NCBI GenBank assembly: GCA_947396885.1
Contig: OX377206.1
Coordinates: 52,497,631-52,561,630, forward strand
Reading direction: 5' to 3'
Source: Heligmosomoides polygyrus polygyrus
Lineage: Eukaryota; Nematoda; Chromadorea; Rhabditida; Heligmosomidae
Length of the DNA: 64,000 nucleotides
The notes below the pieces were generated by a model that worked only from the letters and a program-made list of their open reading frames with translations, searched no databases and was not told the DNA's origin. This document shows positions 31,150 to 41,865 of the stretch, piece after piece (position 1 is the stretch's first letter; each line of letters begins with the position of its first letter). Position numbers and translations under genes: made by a program.

Positions 31150-31485
31150 ATAATCACTAATGATGTTCTTGAATTTGCTGAGACTACCGGGAAGCTGGAC
31201 TCTTGATTAATTTGCCAAACTCTAAAGCAGCACGACACGCAAAAAAATGTCGTCTCAACGTAGATCTTGGTCTAGAGAAACTTAGCTTAAGCCCGTTGCC
31301 CCTTGTAGATGAGGGGTTCATTTTAAACAGCCCATCCGAGTTAACTTCCGCTTTACCGTGAATGATTTTATAGATTAGGATCAGGTCGTTCCTCATCCTT
31401 CTCCATCTGAGAGATTTAAGACCTAGCTGCTCATTCCTTAACGAGCTCCTGGAAATGTTGTCATAGTTGAATCCCATCGACGACG
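31150..31485 (-). pseudogene. CR1-like LINE 3' fragment inserted in BEL1
   Basis: The minus-strand frame reads L-G-L-K-S-L-R-W-R-R-M-R-N-D-L-I-L-I-Y-K-I-I, T-R-G-N-G-L-K-L and R-R-H-F-F. This is the short conserved C-terminus following the RT of CR1-like LINEs and the same family as 55451-55810. It separates RNase H from integrase in BEL1 and is strongly 5'-truncated. Boundaries and TSD are not resolved. Confidence 0.75.
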
Positions 31486-32422
31486 AACAAAAGATAGCGC
31501 ATCCAGCTATCAGTCAACTCACTCAGGGACCAACCCCATTAATCGATCTGAGTCGATTTTCTCCACTTAGTTTGGCTCTCAGAGTAATCGCACGTTGTGG
31601 TAAACTAATTTGCCAATGGACGCGTACAGTCAACAACAGTGACCGCGCCAACATATCACTTCAGAATATTGTTGACTTTTCCAACAACCACAACATAACT
31701 GCGGAAGACATGGCTCTAGCAGAATCAGCAGAAACACAAGCATTTGCAAATTTCGGAACTTCAAAAGCGGTTCCCTCACAAACGAATTATACGAGACGAA
31801 AAAGGTATAATAAGGCATGAGTCGCGCATGCAAAACGCGATCATGGAAACAGACACTAAGTCACCCATGTATTTAAGCGGGAACTCTGAATTAGCTAGAC
31901 TTATACTACAAAAGATACATAATGAAAACGCACTTGCGGTAAAGAGCAAACGTTGTGCATCTTGAGACAACGATTCTGGCTACCAAAACCTTCAGCAACA
32001 TTTAGTAAATATCTCAGAAAATGCACTATATGCAAACGGTATCAGGGACTGCACTTTGGCGCACCTGATATGCCACCACTACCGAAAGACAGAGTAGTCA
32101 CATCAAAACCCTTTCAAAACACTGGTTGCGACTTCTTCGGACCAATTCATGCAATAAATCAATCTATGATGTATGTTTGCCTATTCACCTGCCTAACTAC
32201 CCGCGCTGTTCATCTAGAAGTGGTAGAAAACATGTCTACAGACGCATTTCTTGAATGCCTAATAAGATTCGTGTCACGCCGAGGTGTGCCGAAGCTTATG
32301 CGTACCGACTGCGGATCAAGCTTCAAGTTGGGAGAACGCATATTCAATTCCATGTTTCACTAAGCAGACAGATCGGAAGCGTCTGTAATGACGTACAGTG
32401 CGCATGCTGGAATTCGATGGTT
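31486..32422 (+). pseudogene. pol: BEL1 integrase, N-terminal two-thirds
   Basis: Three overlapping frames (about 31486-31820, 31744-31965 and 31953-32362) are needed. The second and third give the integrase zinc-binding region (C-T-I-C-K-R-Y-Q-G) and the catalytic core start: T-G-C-D-F-F-G-P-I with the first Asp, then L-T-T-R-A-V-H-L-E and T-D-C-G-S-S-F with the second Asp. A stop at 32360-32362 is followed by coding resemblance up to the insertion at 32432. The third catalytic residue lies beyond the insertion, so the triad is physically split. Confidence 0.8.
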
Positions 32423-32431
32423 ATTCAACCC

Positions 32432-33706
32432 CGTTGCCGGAGAACTGGTCCATGGGCAAGGTGCCAACGCGGCGCGCGGGTTTTCTGCAGCCATGTCTCG
32501 CGCCCTCTCGCGCCTCACATGCATCCCGCTCGTGTCTTTAGCGTCTGCCGCTTCTCACACCGAACATGTACCTCGACTTCTGGCTAACCGATAGCCCTCT
32601 CACTCATGAGCGCACTGCCTACAACTCTCCCGTTGAGGCCACGTGCGTGCAAGTTGGGTGCGAGACTACCACTAGTGGAGATGATCTAAAGACGGAATGA
32701 GCATATTCAAACAGCGACAACAGCTGAGAGACCAGCGCGACCAATAATAGACCTTATAAGTAGTGGACCGATTGATCAAAGCACAAACACCTGTAACAAA
32801 CATTGAGGACATCTGATGTAGCTGCAAATCTTCAGAGCCCCATTACACTTCTGTTGAGGCTACAGTGAGATTAATTGAATGCGAAACTAGTGCGTAGTTT
32901 TAACACAGTGTCACTGCGCTCTCAAGGGAAGTATAACAGGCACTTCAGACCTTGCAGTAACATGCTACGAAACGGTCAAGCAGGGTGAAATTGCTAATCC
33001 AAGCAGCGTTTTGGAATCAACCCTGCTATCTCACCACATCTCTGCGAGACGAATGCTGTGTGCGAGGTCAGTCAAGTCGAGCTGATTGCTAACTAAAGCG
33101 CACACTATCTTATAGTATTAGGATTAGGCATAAAACCTCGTCAAGATGAAGTTGTACCACGGCAGATCAGGTCTGATGAGCAACAACAACAAGTGGAAGT
33201 GCTCACCGAGCTCTTAAGGTTCCTCCTATTTCTGAGAACCGCAGGCCGGCCTCCTACTAGAAGAGAATGCAAGGACCACCTCGATTACTTGCCGCTAGAT
33301 TAGCACATTGGTGATAATTGTTTTGTTTTTATTTTCCTGCTCATGGTATTATTGGTATTGCCATTGTGACGTTGAAGATAAACTTTACGGGTAAGCGGGT
33401 CACTGCATACTTCAAATTAGGGAGAACCAAGCGCATACCGCACGCAAACCTCGGGCTAAATAACTTCAATTCCCTTTTTTCTTTTACATATCAATAAAAC
33501 AGTTGCAACGCAACCAATACTCGTTAAATTAACTCTCCCTACGGTTCCGACCGTCTTCACGTCCTATTCACGTGAGTCTGCTGTTCGAGGAGACGGCGGA
33601 TGACGGGGCACTCGCAAGGAGACAAGACGCAGAGGCCCACTCTTCCTATCTGACTCACACCGCACGCGCGTGGCGTAATGAGTCATGGACCAGTTCTCAT
33701 GTAATC
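32432..33706. mobile_element. Mutator-like non-autonomous element in integrase
   Basis: A perfect 9 bp duplication, ATTCAACCC (32423-32431 and 33707-33715), flanks 1275 bp, in agreement with the 9-11 bp TSDs of Mutator-like elements. Near each end GAGAACTGGTCCATG occurs in inverted orientation (32440-32454 and 33685-33699), 8 bp in from the borders. No MULE transposase is seen. A frame of about 65 codons ends at TAG near 33300 (D-E-Q-Q-Q-Q-V-E-V-L-T-E-L-L-R); its nature is unknown. The right terminus recurs at 54816-54953. Confidence 0.75.
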
Positions 33707-35303
33707 ATTCAACCCACCTGGAGCACCATGGATGGGAGGTGCTTGGGAAAGAATGGTAGGCACAGTCAAAAAAGTTTTTCACAAAGCAATTGGTAGACGG
33801 AGACTTACGTTTACACAACTTAACACCGCAATGGCACAAATCGAGGCAATCATTAACACGAGGCCCCTCGCAAAGTCGGCATCTTCCGACATATCGAAGA
33901 TTCCACTACGTCCCGTAGACTTTCTCCAAGGCAACTTGGAGTACGGTTTACCAATAACAGAAATAGGAAGTAGTGCGGACAGTTCATACGAACCCGAACT
34001 CATTCAAACAGCGAGGCAAGCACTACAAGCCCTTGAACATTCCGAACGCATAGCTAATCGATTCTGGGAAGAATGGAATTCGGAATACCTCACCAGGTTA
34101 AGGGACATGCAACGTGTAGATTTAGCACAGCCGCGACACCTATCACTTAGAAAACCCGTTTTGGGAGAAATAGTACTCATAGAAAGGGAATTTATGCCCA
34201 GAGGAAGCTGGTCCTATGGAAAAATAGCGGAGCTTATCAAAAGCAACGACGGTGAAATAAGGTCGGTTAAAATGCTTTTACCCAATCGAAACGTTTTACA
34301 TAGACCTCTCAATAAGATTTATCCACTGGAATTGAGATGCAATCCTCATGACGAAAACCATGGCGAAGAGGATCAAAGATCCACTTCTATCGTGACAAAC
34401 CGTCACCTATACGGGACAGAAGTGCGTACCGAATCTCAAGAACCTGATGAGAACCCCGAGTCACAAAGTGCAAGACAAAGCGCTCCTCAAGAGACGCGCC
34501 CAGTCAGCAAATCAAGACAACTAGCCCTAGAAGTAATTCGCAACTTCGAGGAAAGCCTAGAAGAGCCACAATCCTCATCAAGCTATTCACAAAGTGTTCG
34601 GCCTAGTTATTATACACTCACAATCTTGCTAATTTTCACAATGTTACAGTCCACTACAGCTAAGGAAGGAAACCTTGCTTGTAATAATGGAATTGTTAGC
34701 GTTTACCCACCATACTCAAAATTCACACTCTGCATGCATGAAACATGTAAAACGTTCCTAAATAACACAGCCGAAATGCTATTTAAATTGCCACCTTCAT
34801 CAATTAGAAAAGAAATCGATATCTCAATGACATACCCGTCCAATACTAAAACCAACACTATAGTTAAAAAATGTGAAGTACCACATATCTGTGAACACCC
34901 ACAAAGATTGCTTTCAAAGAAGCTCTTTGCAAATCCTCACTGTTGGCCAATTGGAGCAATAGCCTCTATCGCTGCTTTATTGTACCTCACAATCCTAGTT
35001 AAACTTCTTCTATGCTATTGTCTACGAAGGAACAGAAAGATCAACATGAACGTAGAAGTTAGGCCCATCAAAAGAGAACAAAGCCGGTTGAGAACATTTT
35101 CACCCGCACCAATAGTGCCCAATACTGTTATACTTTCCATATGTATACTCGCACTGATAACAGCATGCCAGCACGGACATATGAGAAACAACATAGATCT
35201 TGTCTGCACAGAAAATAATAAGTGTTCTCACGAATTTAGCAGAGAAATATTATTTAACAGAATACAAACTGATTTATGTGTGAATATACTTACTTTACTT
35301 TGA
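33707..35303 (+). pseudogene. BEL1 integrase C-terminus, DUF5641 and Env N-terminal part
   Basis: The frame resumes with W-M-G-G-A-W-E-R-M-V, containing the catalytic Glu of the integrase, followed by I-N-T-R-P-L and then DUF5641 (V-L-G-E-I-V-L-I-E, W-S-Y-G-K-I, N-K-I-Y-P-L-E-L to about 34340). A Glu/Ser-rich linker leads to a hydrophobic signal-like segment near 34610-34660, a Cys-containing ectodomain with N-linked sites, and a transmembrane stretch near 34930-35020. This is the amino-terminal glycoprotein part of an Env ORF fused in frame to Pol. The frame ends in the RTE insertion that begins at 35289. Env-bearing BEL elements of nematodes are known; this copy is interrupted and I describe it only. 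Confidence 0.8.
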
Positions 35304-36841
35304 TACTTTGATGGTCCTTTGTCGGCTGGAGGTCTTCTCAGCGGGGACCACAACTCTTCCAGACCGCTCGATCTCTGGCTGCTTGCATCCAGTGAGACAG
35401 ACTCCGCTCTCTGAAAGATCTTGAGAATGAGTCTGCCCATCGCGTTGGCGGTCGTCCCAGTGGTCTCTTATGGTCTCTCGGGAGCCATTCTGTGACACGG
35501 AGACTCCATCTATCGTCCTTTCGTCGAAGCAGGTGTCCGGCCCATATTTGGACTTGTTCATGTACTGCAGCGGGTCTGCTAATTGCGGCTTCTTCCGTAG
35601 CTCCGAGCTTCGTAGGCCTTCTTGCCATTGCTGACTAAGGCTTGTCCTCAGAAGACATCTCTCCAGTGCACGATGCGTAGTTTGCATTGCTCTGGCGATT
35701 GTCTTGTTGTCGGGCCAGGTTTCCGTCGCGTAACGCATCGCAGCCAGTACAGAGGCGTTGAATGTCGAGGCCCTGAGGCCGGGATCCTTGACCTGATCGG
35801 TGACTTCGCGAATCGAACTGAAGGCTGCCCATGCTGCGCGTCTCCTGCGGGCGATTTCAGGAGCGAGGTCGTTATCCATGTTCAGCTCTCTTCCTAGATA
35901 GACGTAGGAGTCGACCTGTTGCAGAGCGACTCCATTTAACCTTACGGGTCCCGTGTCACACCACTGGTTGACCATAAATTGTGTCTTGGACATATTCATG
36001 TCCAATCCAATCTTCATACCTGCCACATTGAGCTCGTTCAGCATTTCCTCGGCTTCTGCCGTGCTGGTAGAGATGAGAACAATATCGTCGGCGAAGCGAA
36101 GGTTGCTGATCCGTTTACCGTCGACAAGGTAGCCTTTATCGTCACAGTTCAAGTCTTTCATGGCATCCTGGAGTGCCGCTGTGAATAGCTTGGGAGAAAT
36201 CGTGTCTCCCTGCCGTACTCCTTTCCCGATAGGAATTTTAAGCTTTCGATCGAACAGCTGGATGGCAGCCGATGTGTTCGAGAAGCATTCGTCGAGAAGT
36301 CGGATGTAGGGCGATGGTATACCAGCGTGCACAAGGGCGTTCAGAATGGCGTTGATTTCCACAGAGTCGAACGCTTTCCGATAATCCACGAAGACAAGGA
36401 CAAGTGGGAGGTGGTATTCGCGGCTCCTCTCGATGAGCTGTGAGACAGTCTGAATATGGTCCATGCAGGAGAAATCCTTGCGAAACCCTGCTTGCTCCAC
36501 TGGCTGATATTCATCCAAGCAACGCTCCATGCGGTTAGGCAGTATCTTGGTGAAGATCTTGTACGCAACCGAGAAAAGACTGATGGGTCGATGGTTGTTG
36601 ATATCCTCCTGCTGATCTTTTTTGAAGATTAAAACTGTTTTCGACTCCTTCCATGAGTCCGGAATCCTACCAAGTCGAAGGTAGTGGTTGAAGTGCTTGG
36701 CAAGAAGTGAGCAGACGGCACTGCCACCCGCACAAAGGAGATCAGCAAAAATGCCGTCCGGTCCGGGAGCAGTGCCCGGCTTCATCCTTCTGATAGCATG
36801 AGCAACTTCTGATTCCAGAATGGGATGTACTTCCTCAGCTT
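35289..36841 (-). mobile_element. RTE-type LINE, 5'-truncated, inserted in Env
   Basis: A perfect 12 bp duplication, TGTGTGAATATA (35277-35288 and 36842-36853), flanks 1553 bp. The 3' end (low coordinates, minus strand) carries a short repeat tail (ATCAAAGTATCAAAG, then TAAAG), as RTE elements do. The missing 5' part indicates incomplete reverse transcription. The perfect TSD and long open frame suggest a comparatively recent insertion. Confidence 0.9.
35295..36841 (-). CDS. RTE endonuclease-reverse transcriptase, C-terminal part
   Basis: A single uninterrupted minus-strand frame of about 500 codons (no stop from 36841 to 35295) gives most of the RT. It begins G-T-A-P-G-P-D-G-I, then H-R-P-I-S-L-F-S-V-A-Y-K, Q-A-G-F-R-K-D-F-S-C-M-D-H-I, D-Y-R-K-A-F-D-S-V-E (first catalytic Asp), G-V-R-Q-G-D-T-I-S-P-K-L-F and the active box R-F-A-D-D-I-V-L-I. 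The C-terminal region with Y-V-Y-L-G-R-E and R-R-R-R-A-A-W follows. The apurinic endonuclease domain is missing by 5' truncation. Family role: target-primed reverse transcription of LINE RNA. It lacks its own promoter, so it is not an autonomous element, though the RT core is intact. Confidence 0.9.
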
Positions 36842-36853
36842 TGTGTGAATATA

Positions 36854-38230
36854 AGACACGCCAATAAGACTGTTGGCACGATAGAAATAAGAAACAAACC
36901 TATGAGGATGGTTTGCTCCAAACGAATGCTCTTCTACACAAGAGATACCCTTCCGCAAATATATAGCGCTGTTAGATGTCCCGAGGCAGGATCATGTACA
37001 AAGGGTACATGTGCGAAACTTAGATCAAACGATACCGTGAAGGAGCTAATTGGGTCATTCCAATATCCCGGATATTCTGGGTGCGAAAGGTCATGTGGAG
37101 GCCTATCTTGCGGCTGCTTGTTACCACTCCCAGCCTGCTCATTTTACAGAGTTGCACATGTCCCACGCAGTGAACAAGTATATGAGATAGTAGAGTGTGC
37201 AGAATGGAAACCATCAGTGCACATTGAAGTAAAAATGAATATTTACAATAAGGTTCTGCAAAAAGACATCATTTTTCAACCTTACATGCCACAAAACTTT
37301 GACAGTTTCACAATAACAGCAATATCTGTTCAAAAACCACAGTTAGCCATACTTAGCAGACGATTCGCACTGTCACAAACGGACTCCCTGCTGATTCCGG
37401 AAAGATTTAGTTTACCAGTAGAATGTCCACACTTATCTGGCGCAACCGGTCAGTTCAAAAATTGCTTAAATCGCATGATTTGTACTTGCAGAGGAACAAA
37501 CCCTCCAACCAAATGCGAATGTCCAAAGGAAAACATATATGATATTAAAAATGATGTTTCAAATCATCTTCCCATCTTGTCTCCCTTTTTCAATCTTAAT
37601 AGGGATCATGATGATCCATTCCTAACAACAGACGAAGGTGAAATCACGATTTTGGTTTACCCAAAAATCATGCTTGATTCAGCAGATTTCATACTTGAAC
37701 AAGAATGCGAGATATTGCTATCAAATTTGACTGGATGCTACAACTGTCAAGAAGGAGCACATCTAGAAGTGTCGTGTCATACGAACAAACCAGCGTGGAT
37801 AACTCTAATGTGTGGAGAAAATACATTTCCTATAGAATGCGGACCTAGCAAGAACACATCTAAAGTTGTTCTTGATTTCAGTCATGCAGTGATATCAGAA
37901 ACATGTCACACAACGTGTAAAAACCAGTTAACTAATCAGAAACTGGAAGGGGTTCTAGCATTCCTACCTAAAGATGAATCACTGTTCAAAATCCACGACC
38001 CCGAATCCTGGGAATGGGTGGAAAAAATTGACTGGTTTAAAGAATTTAGTCTTCCAGATATAACACCCATCATACATGTAATTAAAAACCACTGGAAATC
38101 AACACCCACTGCCTTGAGTGCAATAGCCCTTCTAACGATTAACCCAATCACTGATGCAAATCATCGTCGCAATTATTCGGGGATTTGCCGAAGTATGTCG
38201 TCTATAAAGGTACCAAAGACGTGGATGTAG
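36854..38230 (+). pseudogene. BEL1 Env, phlebovirus Gc-like fusion glycoprotein part
   Basis: After the RTE insertion an open frame (to TAG 38228-38230) has a dense Cys pattern early on (paired C-G-G and C-G-C motifs, then C-x-F-Y-R) typical of the Phlebovirus glycoprotein G2 fusion domain (class II fusion protein). Further Cys-rich beta segments and several N-x-S/T sites follow. The C-terminus has only a weak hydrophobic segment near 38105-38145 and no clear membrane anchor. Capture of a phlebovirus-like Gc by nematode BEL/Pao elements is established. Here the Env frame is split from its N-terminal part by 1.55 kb of RTE, so the element is endogenous and broken. Confidence 0.8.
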
Positions 38231-38514
38231 ATAAGCAAACCCAGTGATAGCACAGGCAGTGATAGCACAGGCAATACCCCTATATCATTCACTCTGACCC
38301 TTTATAAACTCCCTCCTAACCGAATCTTGTCAACCCCCTTCCTCATCATGCTGGACGAAGTCGACCTTACGATGCACATCGAGCCACTGCGAGACGCTCT
38401 GAAGTCGCTGGAGAAGACGATCGACCAATCGGCTATGGTGCTGCTGCAGCGGATCGATAGCATGACAGAAACCGTAACCAGAGGAGTTGGTCGGCCCATC
38501 ACCGGAGTCATTGG
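38231..38514. other. End of BEL1 similarity; no 3' LTR
   Basis: A direct doublet, CAGTGATAGCACAGGCA, lies at 38241-38272. No copy of the 5' LTR or of its AATAAA/CCACTGAACC end is found. A small open frame at 38327-38617 is not recognised. The 3' end of BEL1 appears lost or displaced. Confidence 0.45.
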
Positions 38515-39475
38515 AGTGATTTCAGAAAAAATGTCCATAACTCGGTTCGTTCTTTGGAATTCAAAAATCCCACTTGCTTTTCGAAAACTAGAGGAAATGC
38601 GCTTTCGAACCATGTAGAAATTTGTTTTCAACAGAGAGGTCTTCATAGGGGGCGGTGGGGGTTCGATTTCTGGTAGCGATTTTTGCCAAAAATCGACCAA
38701 AAATCGAACCCCCCTCGCCCCCTATGAAGACCTCCTTTTTGAAAGACGATTTATGCATGATCAGTTAGCATATTTCCTCTATTTTTCAAAAAGCAATTGA
38801 GATTTTTGAATTTCGAAAAACCAACGGAGTTATGATCATTTTTATTAAATCACTCCAGTGTCGACGGTGCAGAGTCTACCACCAGTTCTTCACAAATCTG
38901 ATCATAACTCGGTTCCCTTTTCGAAATTCAAAAATCCCAATTGCTTTTTGAAAAATAGAAAAAAGATGCTTTCTACCCATATAGAAAGCAGTCTTTAAAA
39001 AAGGGGTCTTCATACGTGGCGAAGGGGGTTCGATTTCTGGCACGTATTTCTGCAACAATGGACCAGAAATCGAACCCCTACCGCCCCCTATGAAGACCTC
39101 CCTGATGAGAAGAAATTTCTATATGGTTTGAAAGCGCTTTTTCTCTAGTTTTTGAAAAGCTATTAAATCTTTCAAAATTCGAAAAACCTACCGGGATATA
39201 ATTATCTATACAAGATCACTTCAATTTTTCGCTCAAAAATCGAAGGCCTCCGCCCCGTATAAAGATCTAGTTTTTGAAAACAGATTTTCACACCGTATGA
39301 AATACCTTTTCTTGTAGTTTTTAAAAAGCCATCGGCTTTTTAAAATTGTGGAAAACTTACCGAGTTATAGTCATTTTTGTGAACGTCGAATTTTGTCGCT
39401 CCCATGACGTCGGTGCCATATCGACCAGTGGTCGTTCCAGTCTATTCGTTTCAGAAAACCATAATTTTTACACTT
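38515..39475. repeat. Fold-back repeat, copy 2 (diverged)
   Basis: It has the same unit words as 1-1253 (CATAACTCGG, TTCGAAATTCAAAAATCCC, GGTCTTCAT, GGTTCGATTTCTGG) in alternating orientation. The right end (ACTTACCGAGTTAT, TTTTGTGAACGT, ATGACGTCGGTGC, CATAATTTTTACA) corresponds to 1135-1250. Two palindromic centres are visible, near 38690 and 39060. Non-coding. Confidence 0.75.
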
Positions 39476-40404
39476 TGCACTAAACAAGACTTGAAACTTT
39501 TTGTGGCAAGATTTCAACTGTGTGGGTGATCTGCTTCAGGTTTTCTTGAGAAGCGAAAAATTTAAATACGATCAGCCCTAATCATATCGGAGATCGCTGC
39601 GAAGAAGCTTAGTTTATGATTGTATATTAATCACATCTTGAGCTCTAAGATGGCCCAGTTTTCACTCTCTGATGCTCTTCCTCCAGAAGGTAGAAATTTT
39701 TCTTGCCGCAAGAAGTCCGTCCTTCAGTGGCGATCGGTGATATCGGAGAACGCAATGGCTCCACGTAAGCTACCATATTTCGGAGTTTGTGCGACATCCC
39801 TGAAAAATTCACAGAGCTTTTAAAACTGTAAGAGGTGTGGGTTCTACGCTTTAAAAAGCAGCTTGTAAAAAAAGCGGCTTCCATGTGATTAACGGTGTCG
39901 AATTTTTTCGGCAAATGGTACATATCGGAGCGTCTGTTTATACAGAAGATTGTCTCACAAAAACACCTTCTATTCCCTTGTGTCAACCGGTGGATTAAAA
40001 CTTTATTGGGTACAACTTCACTTTCTGATGTTGTTTCCAGCAGAAGAGAGAAAAATAGTTCCGTGACAAGTCCATCCTCGGTTGCCATTCGGTCATCGCT
40101 TCGAAGAGTGCTTCCAAAAATCTTGTAGGAAAAGCACCTAATTTTCCTTAGCGATTGACACTTCAAATTTTATAGACTGCAATTTAGGACGTAGATGTCG
40201 CTCGTTCAGGCAGAAAACTGTCGCGTCCATGACTTCCTGAAAAAAAAACAACTGAAAAATGGAAAGTTCTCATTGACTTCAAATCTGCCGGCGGAAAATC
40301 TTTATTTCTAACGAGTAATACAATCATTATTTGAAGCTTGTTATATTAATTTTTACAACTTTGCGGGACGAAGGAGAGACTCCACACCTTCGTAAGCATT
40401 CCTG
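39476..40404. other. Sequence between fold-back and repeat Z
   Basis: No gene. A diverged internal direct repeat (CACT(C/T)TCTGATG, TTTCC or TTCCTCC, CAGAAG, AAGTCC(G/A)TCC) occurs at about 39662-39725 and 40018-40080. This stretch is absent at the homologous junction near 1255. Confidence 0.45.
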
Positions 40405-40563
40405 GAAAAAACAACTTATTAAGAATTTAAAAAATTACCAAAAAACCTGAAGAATAAGAGAGAATCCTCTGCCAAAACCGGAAGAGCACGACCCCCCCCC
40501 CTCCAGACGAGGCCACAGCACGACCCCCCCCCCCTTCGATTCCCGAACCTCAAGCTTGACCCT
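40405..40563. repeat. Dispersed repeat Z, copy 2
   Basis: Matches 1256-1378; the C-run segment ending in TTCGATTCCCGAACCTCA is locally duplicated here, with a partial copy at about 40490-40525. Confidence 0.75.
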
Positions 40564-41810
40564 GCCTCCGACTCCTTTCTCGTAGTGCCGGGGGAACGTC
40601 TAATCTCTGTTTATTTGCCTTTTCATTTTGAACAGAAAAGCTTTGTGAAGTTCGTCTTGCACTGTCATGCTTACACTCTCCTTCATATCAATAATCAATA
40701 AATAAATATCTCATGTTCATGCCTTATTATGTTCATTTAGAGGAGCTAAGAAGTCAGCTGGGCTCACCCTGTGTTCCTCTTCATTGGTAAGAATCCCATT
40801 TACATCAGCAGTAAGCTCTGCTCAGCACAGAGATAGAACACACCAGTGCTGCACAACATTTTTAATCTGGTCTAACACATTATGTCGTGTAGAGCTGCCT
40901 TACATGCATGTAACTTCTCCTGAGCCCCTTAGCGCCCATCTTGTATTAATGTTATTTGGCCAGACAACCATTTTCTCCTCATCCTCATTAGACAGATTTT
41001 CTCATTGGAATACATTACAATACATTTTCCCTTCTTGCATTACATGATTGTCAGACATCGGGTTTTTATTAATTTCCATCATCATTTTTCAACTTGATTT
41101 TTAAACTTTCTTCATGCTAACAGTCTGAATTGTGTAGAGTTCATCGAAATAAATCTACTGTTGCTGTGAAGGACAAATGGGATACTAACGTCTTCTAATG
41201 ACAAAAATCTAAGTATGAAAAGTAAATGTGCCTGGCCAGATAGCCTAGCTCATGATATGATCCCCAACAATCTGTTAATTTCTTTCCTGCCGATCTGTAC
41301 GCTTTATGCTAGGCATCACTAATTGACCTTTCGGACCCTCCATTGCTCGCTAAATAGCCGTCGGTCTCTTGCAATGATGGGGTCGCAATACGCGGTTCTT
41401 AAAGATCGCAATTGACAGAACTTGTGCAGGGAAGCTATAGAAGTGGTCAATGAACCTTTTGTTCAAGAGCAGAACAGAAGGAAGACCCAGCTCGTACCGC
41501 TTCCCTTGAAAGCGACGCTGGAGTGAATATATCCACTGCTCTGCTCGAGATTCTGCATGCAACTCCAGAAATACAAAACCTAATGCTTCCGTCCAGTTGC
41601 TGCGTGCTCTATTGCTAGCCACTGAGTTACTGCTGAGTTCAAGCGCATCAAAGCGTTCAAGCACATCAAAGCACAATGGGAGAAACACTGAGTGAGATGC
41701 GAAGCTAGCCTTTCTGTCTTCTTATAATACATTAATTATACAGCAGAAAGGTCCGATGCATAAAAGTGCTGTCTTTTTTTCAAATATTAACAGGAAACAA
41801 TGATTTTCCT
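40564..41810 (+). repeat. Dispersed repeat X, copy A
   Basis: Starts CCTCCGACTCCTTTCTCG and ends CAGGAAACAATGATTTTCC. It is the mirror image of 47162-45892 (copy B) over about 1.25 kb, with very few differences, and matches copy C (48058-48512 plus 53470-54100) directly. Open frames inside (for example 41350-41688 minus) recur in all copies but lack recognisable domains. AT-rich segments and a TTGCGATCTTTAAGAACC block are conserved. Confidence 0.85.
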
Positions 41811-41865
41811 ACACGATCCGTACGCGGCGGCACGGCGACTGATGACGCTCAGTGCGACCCGTTAA

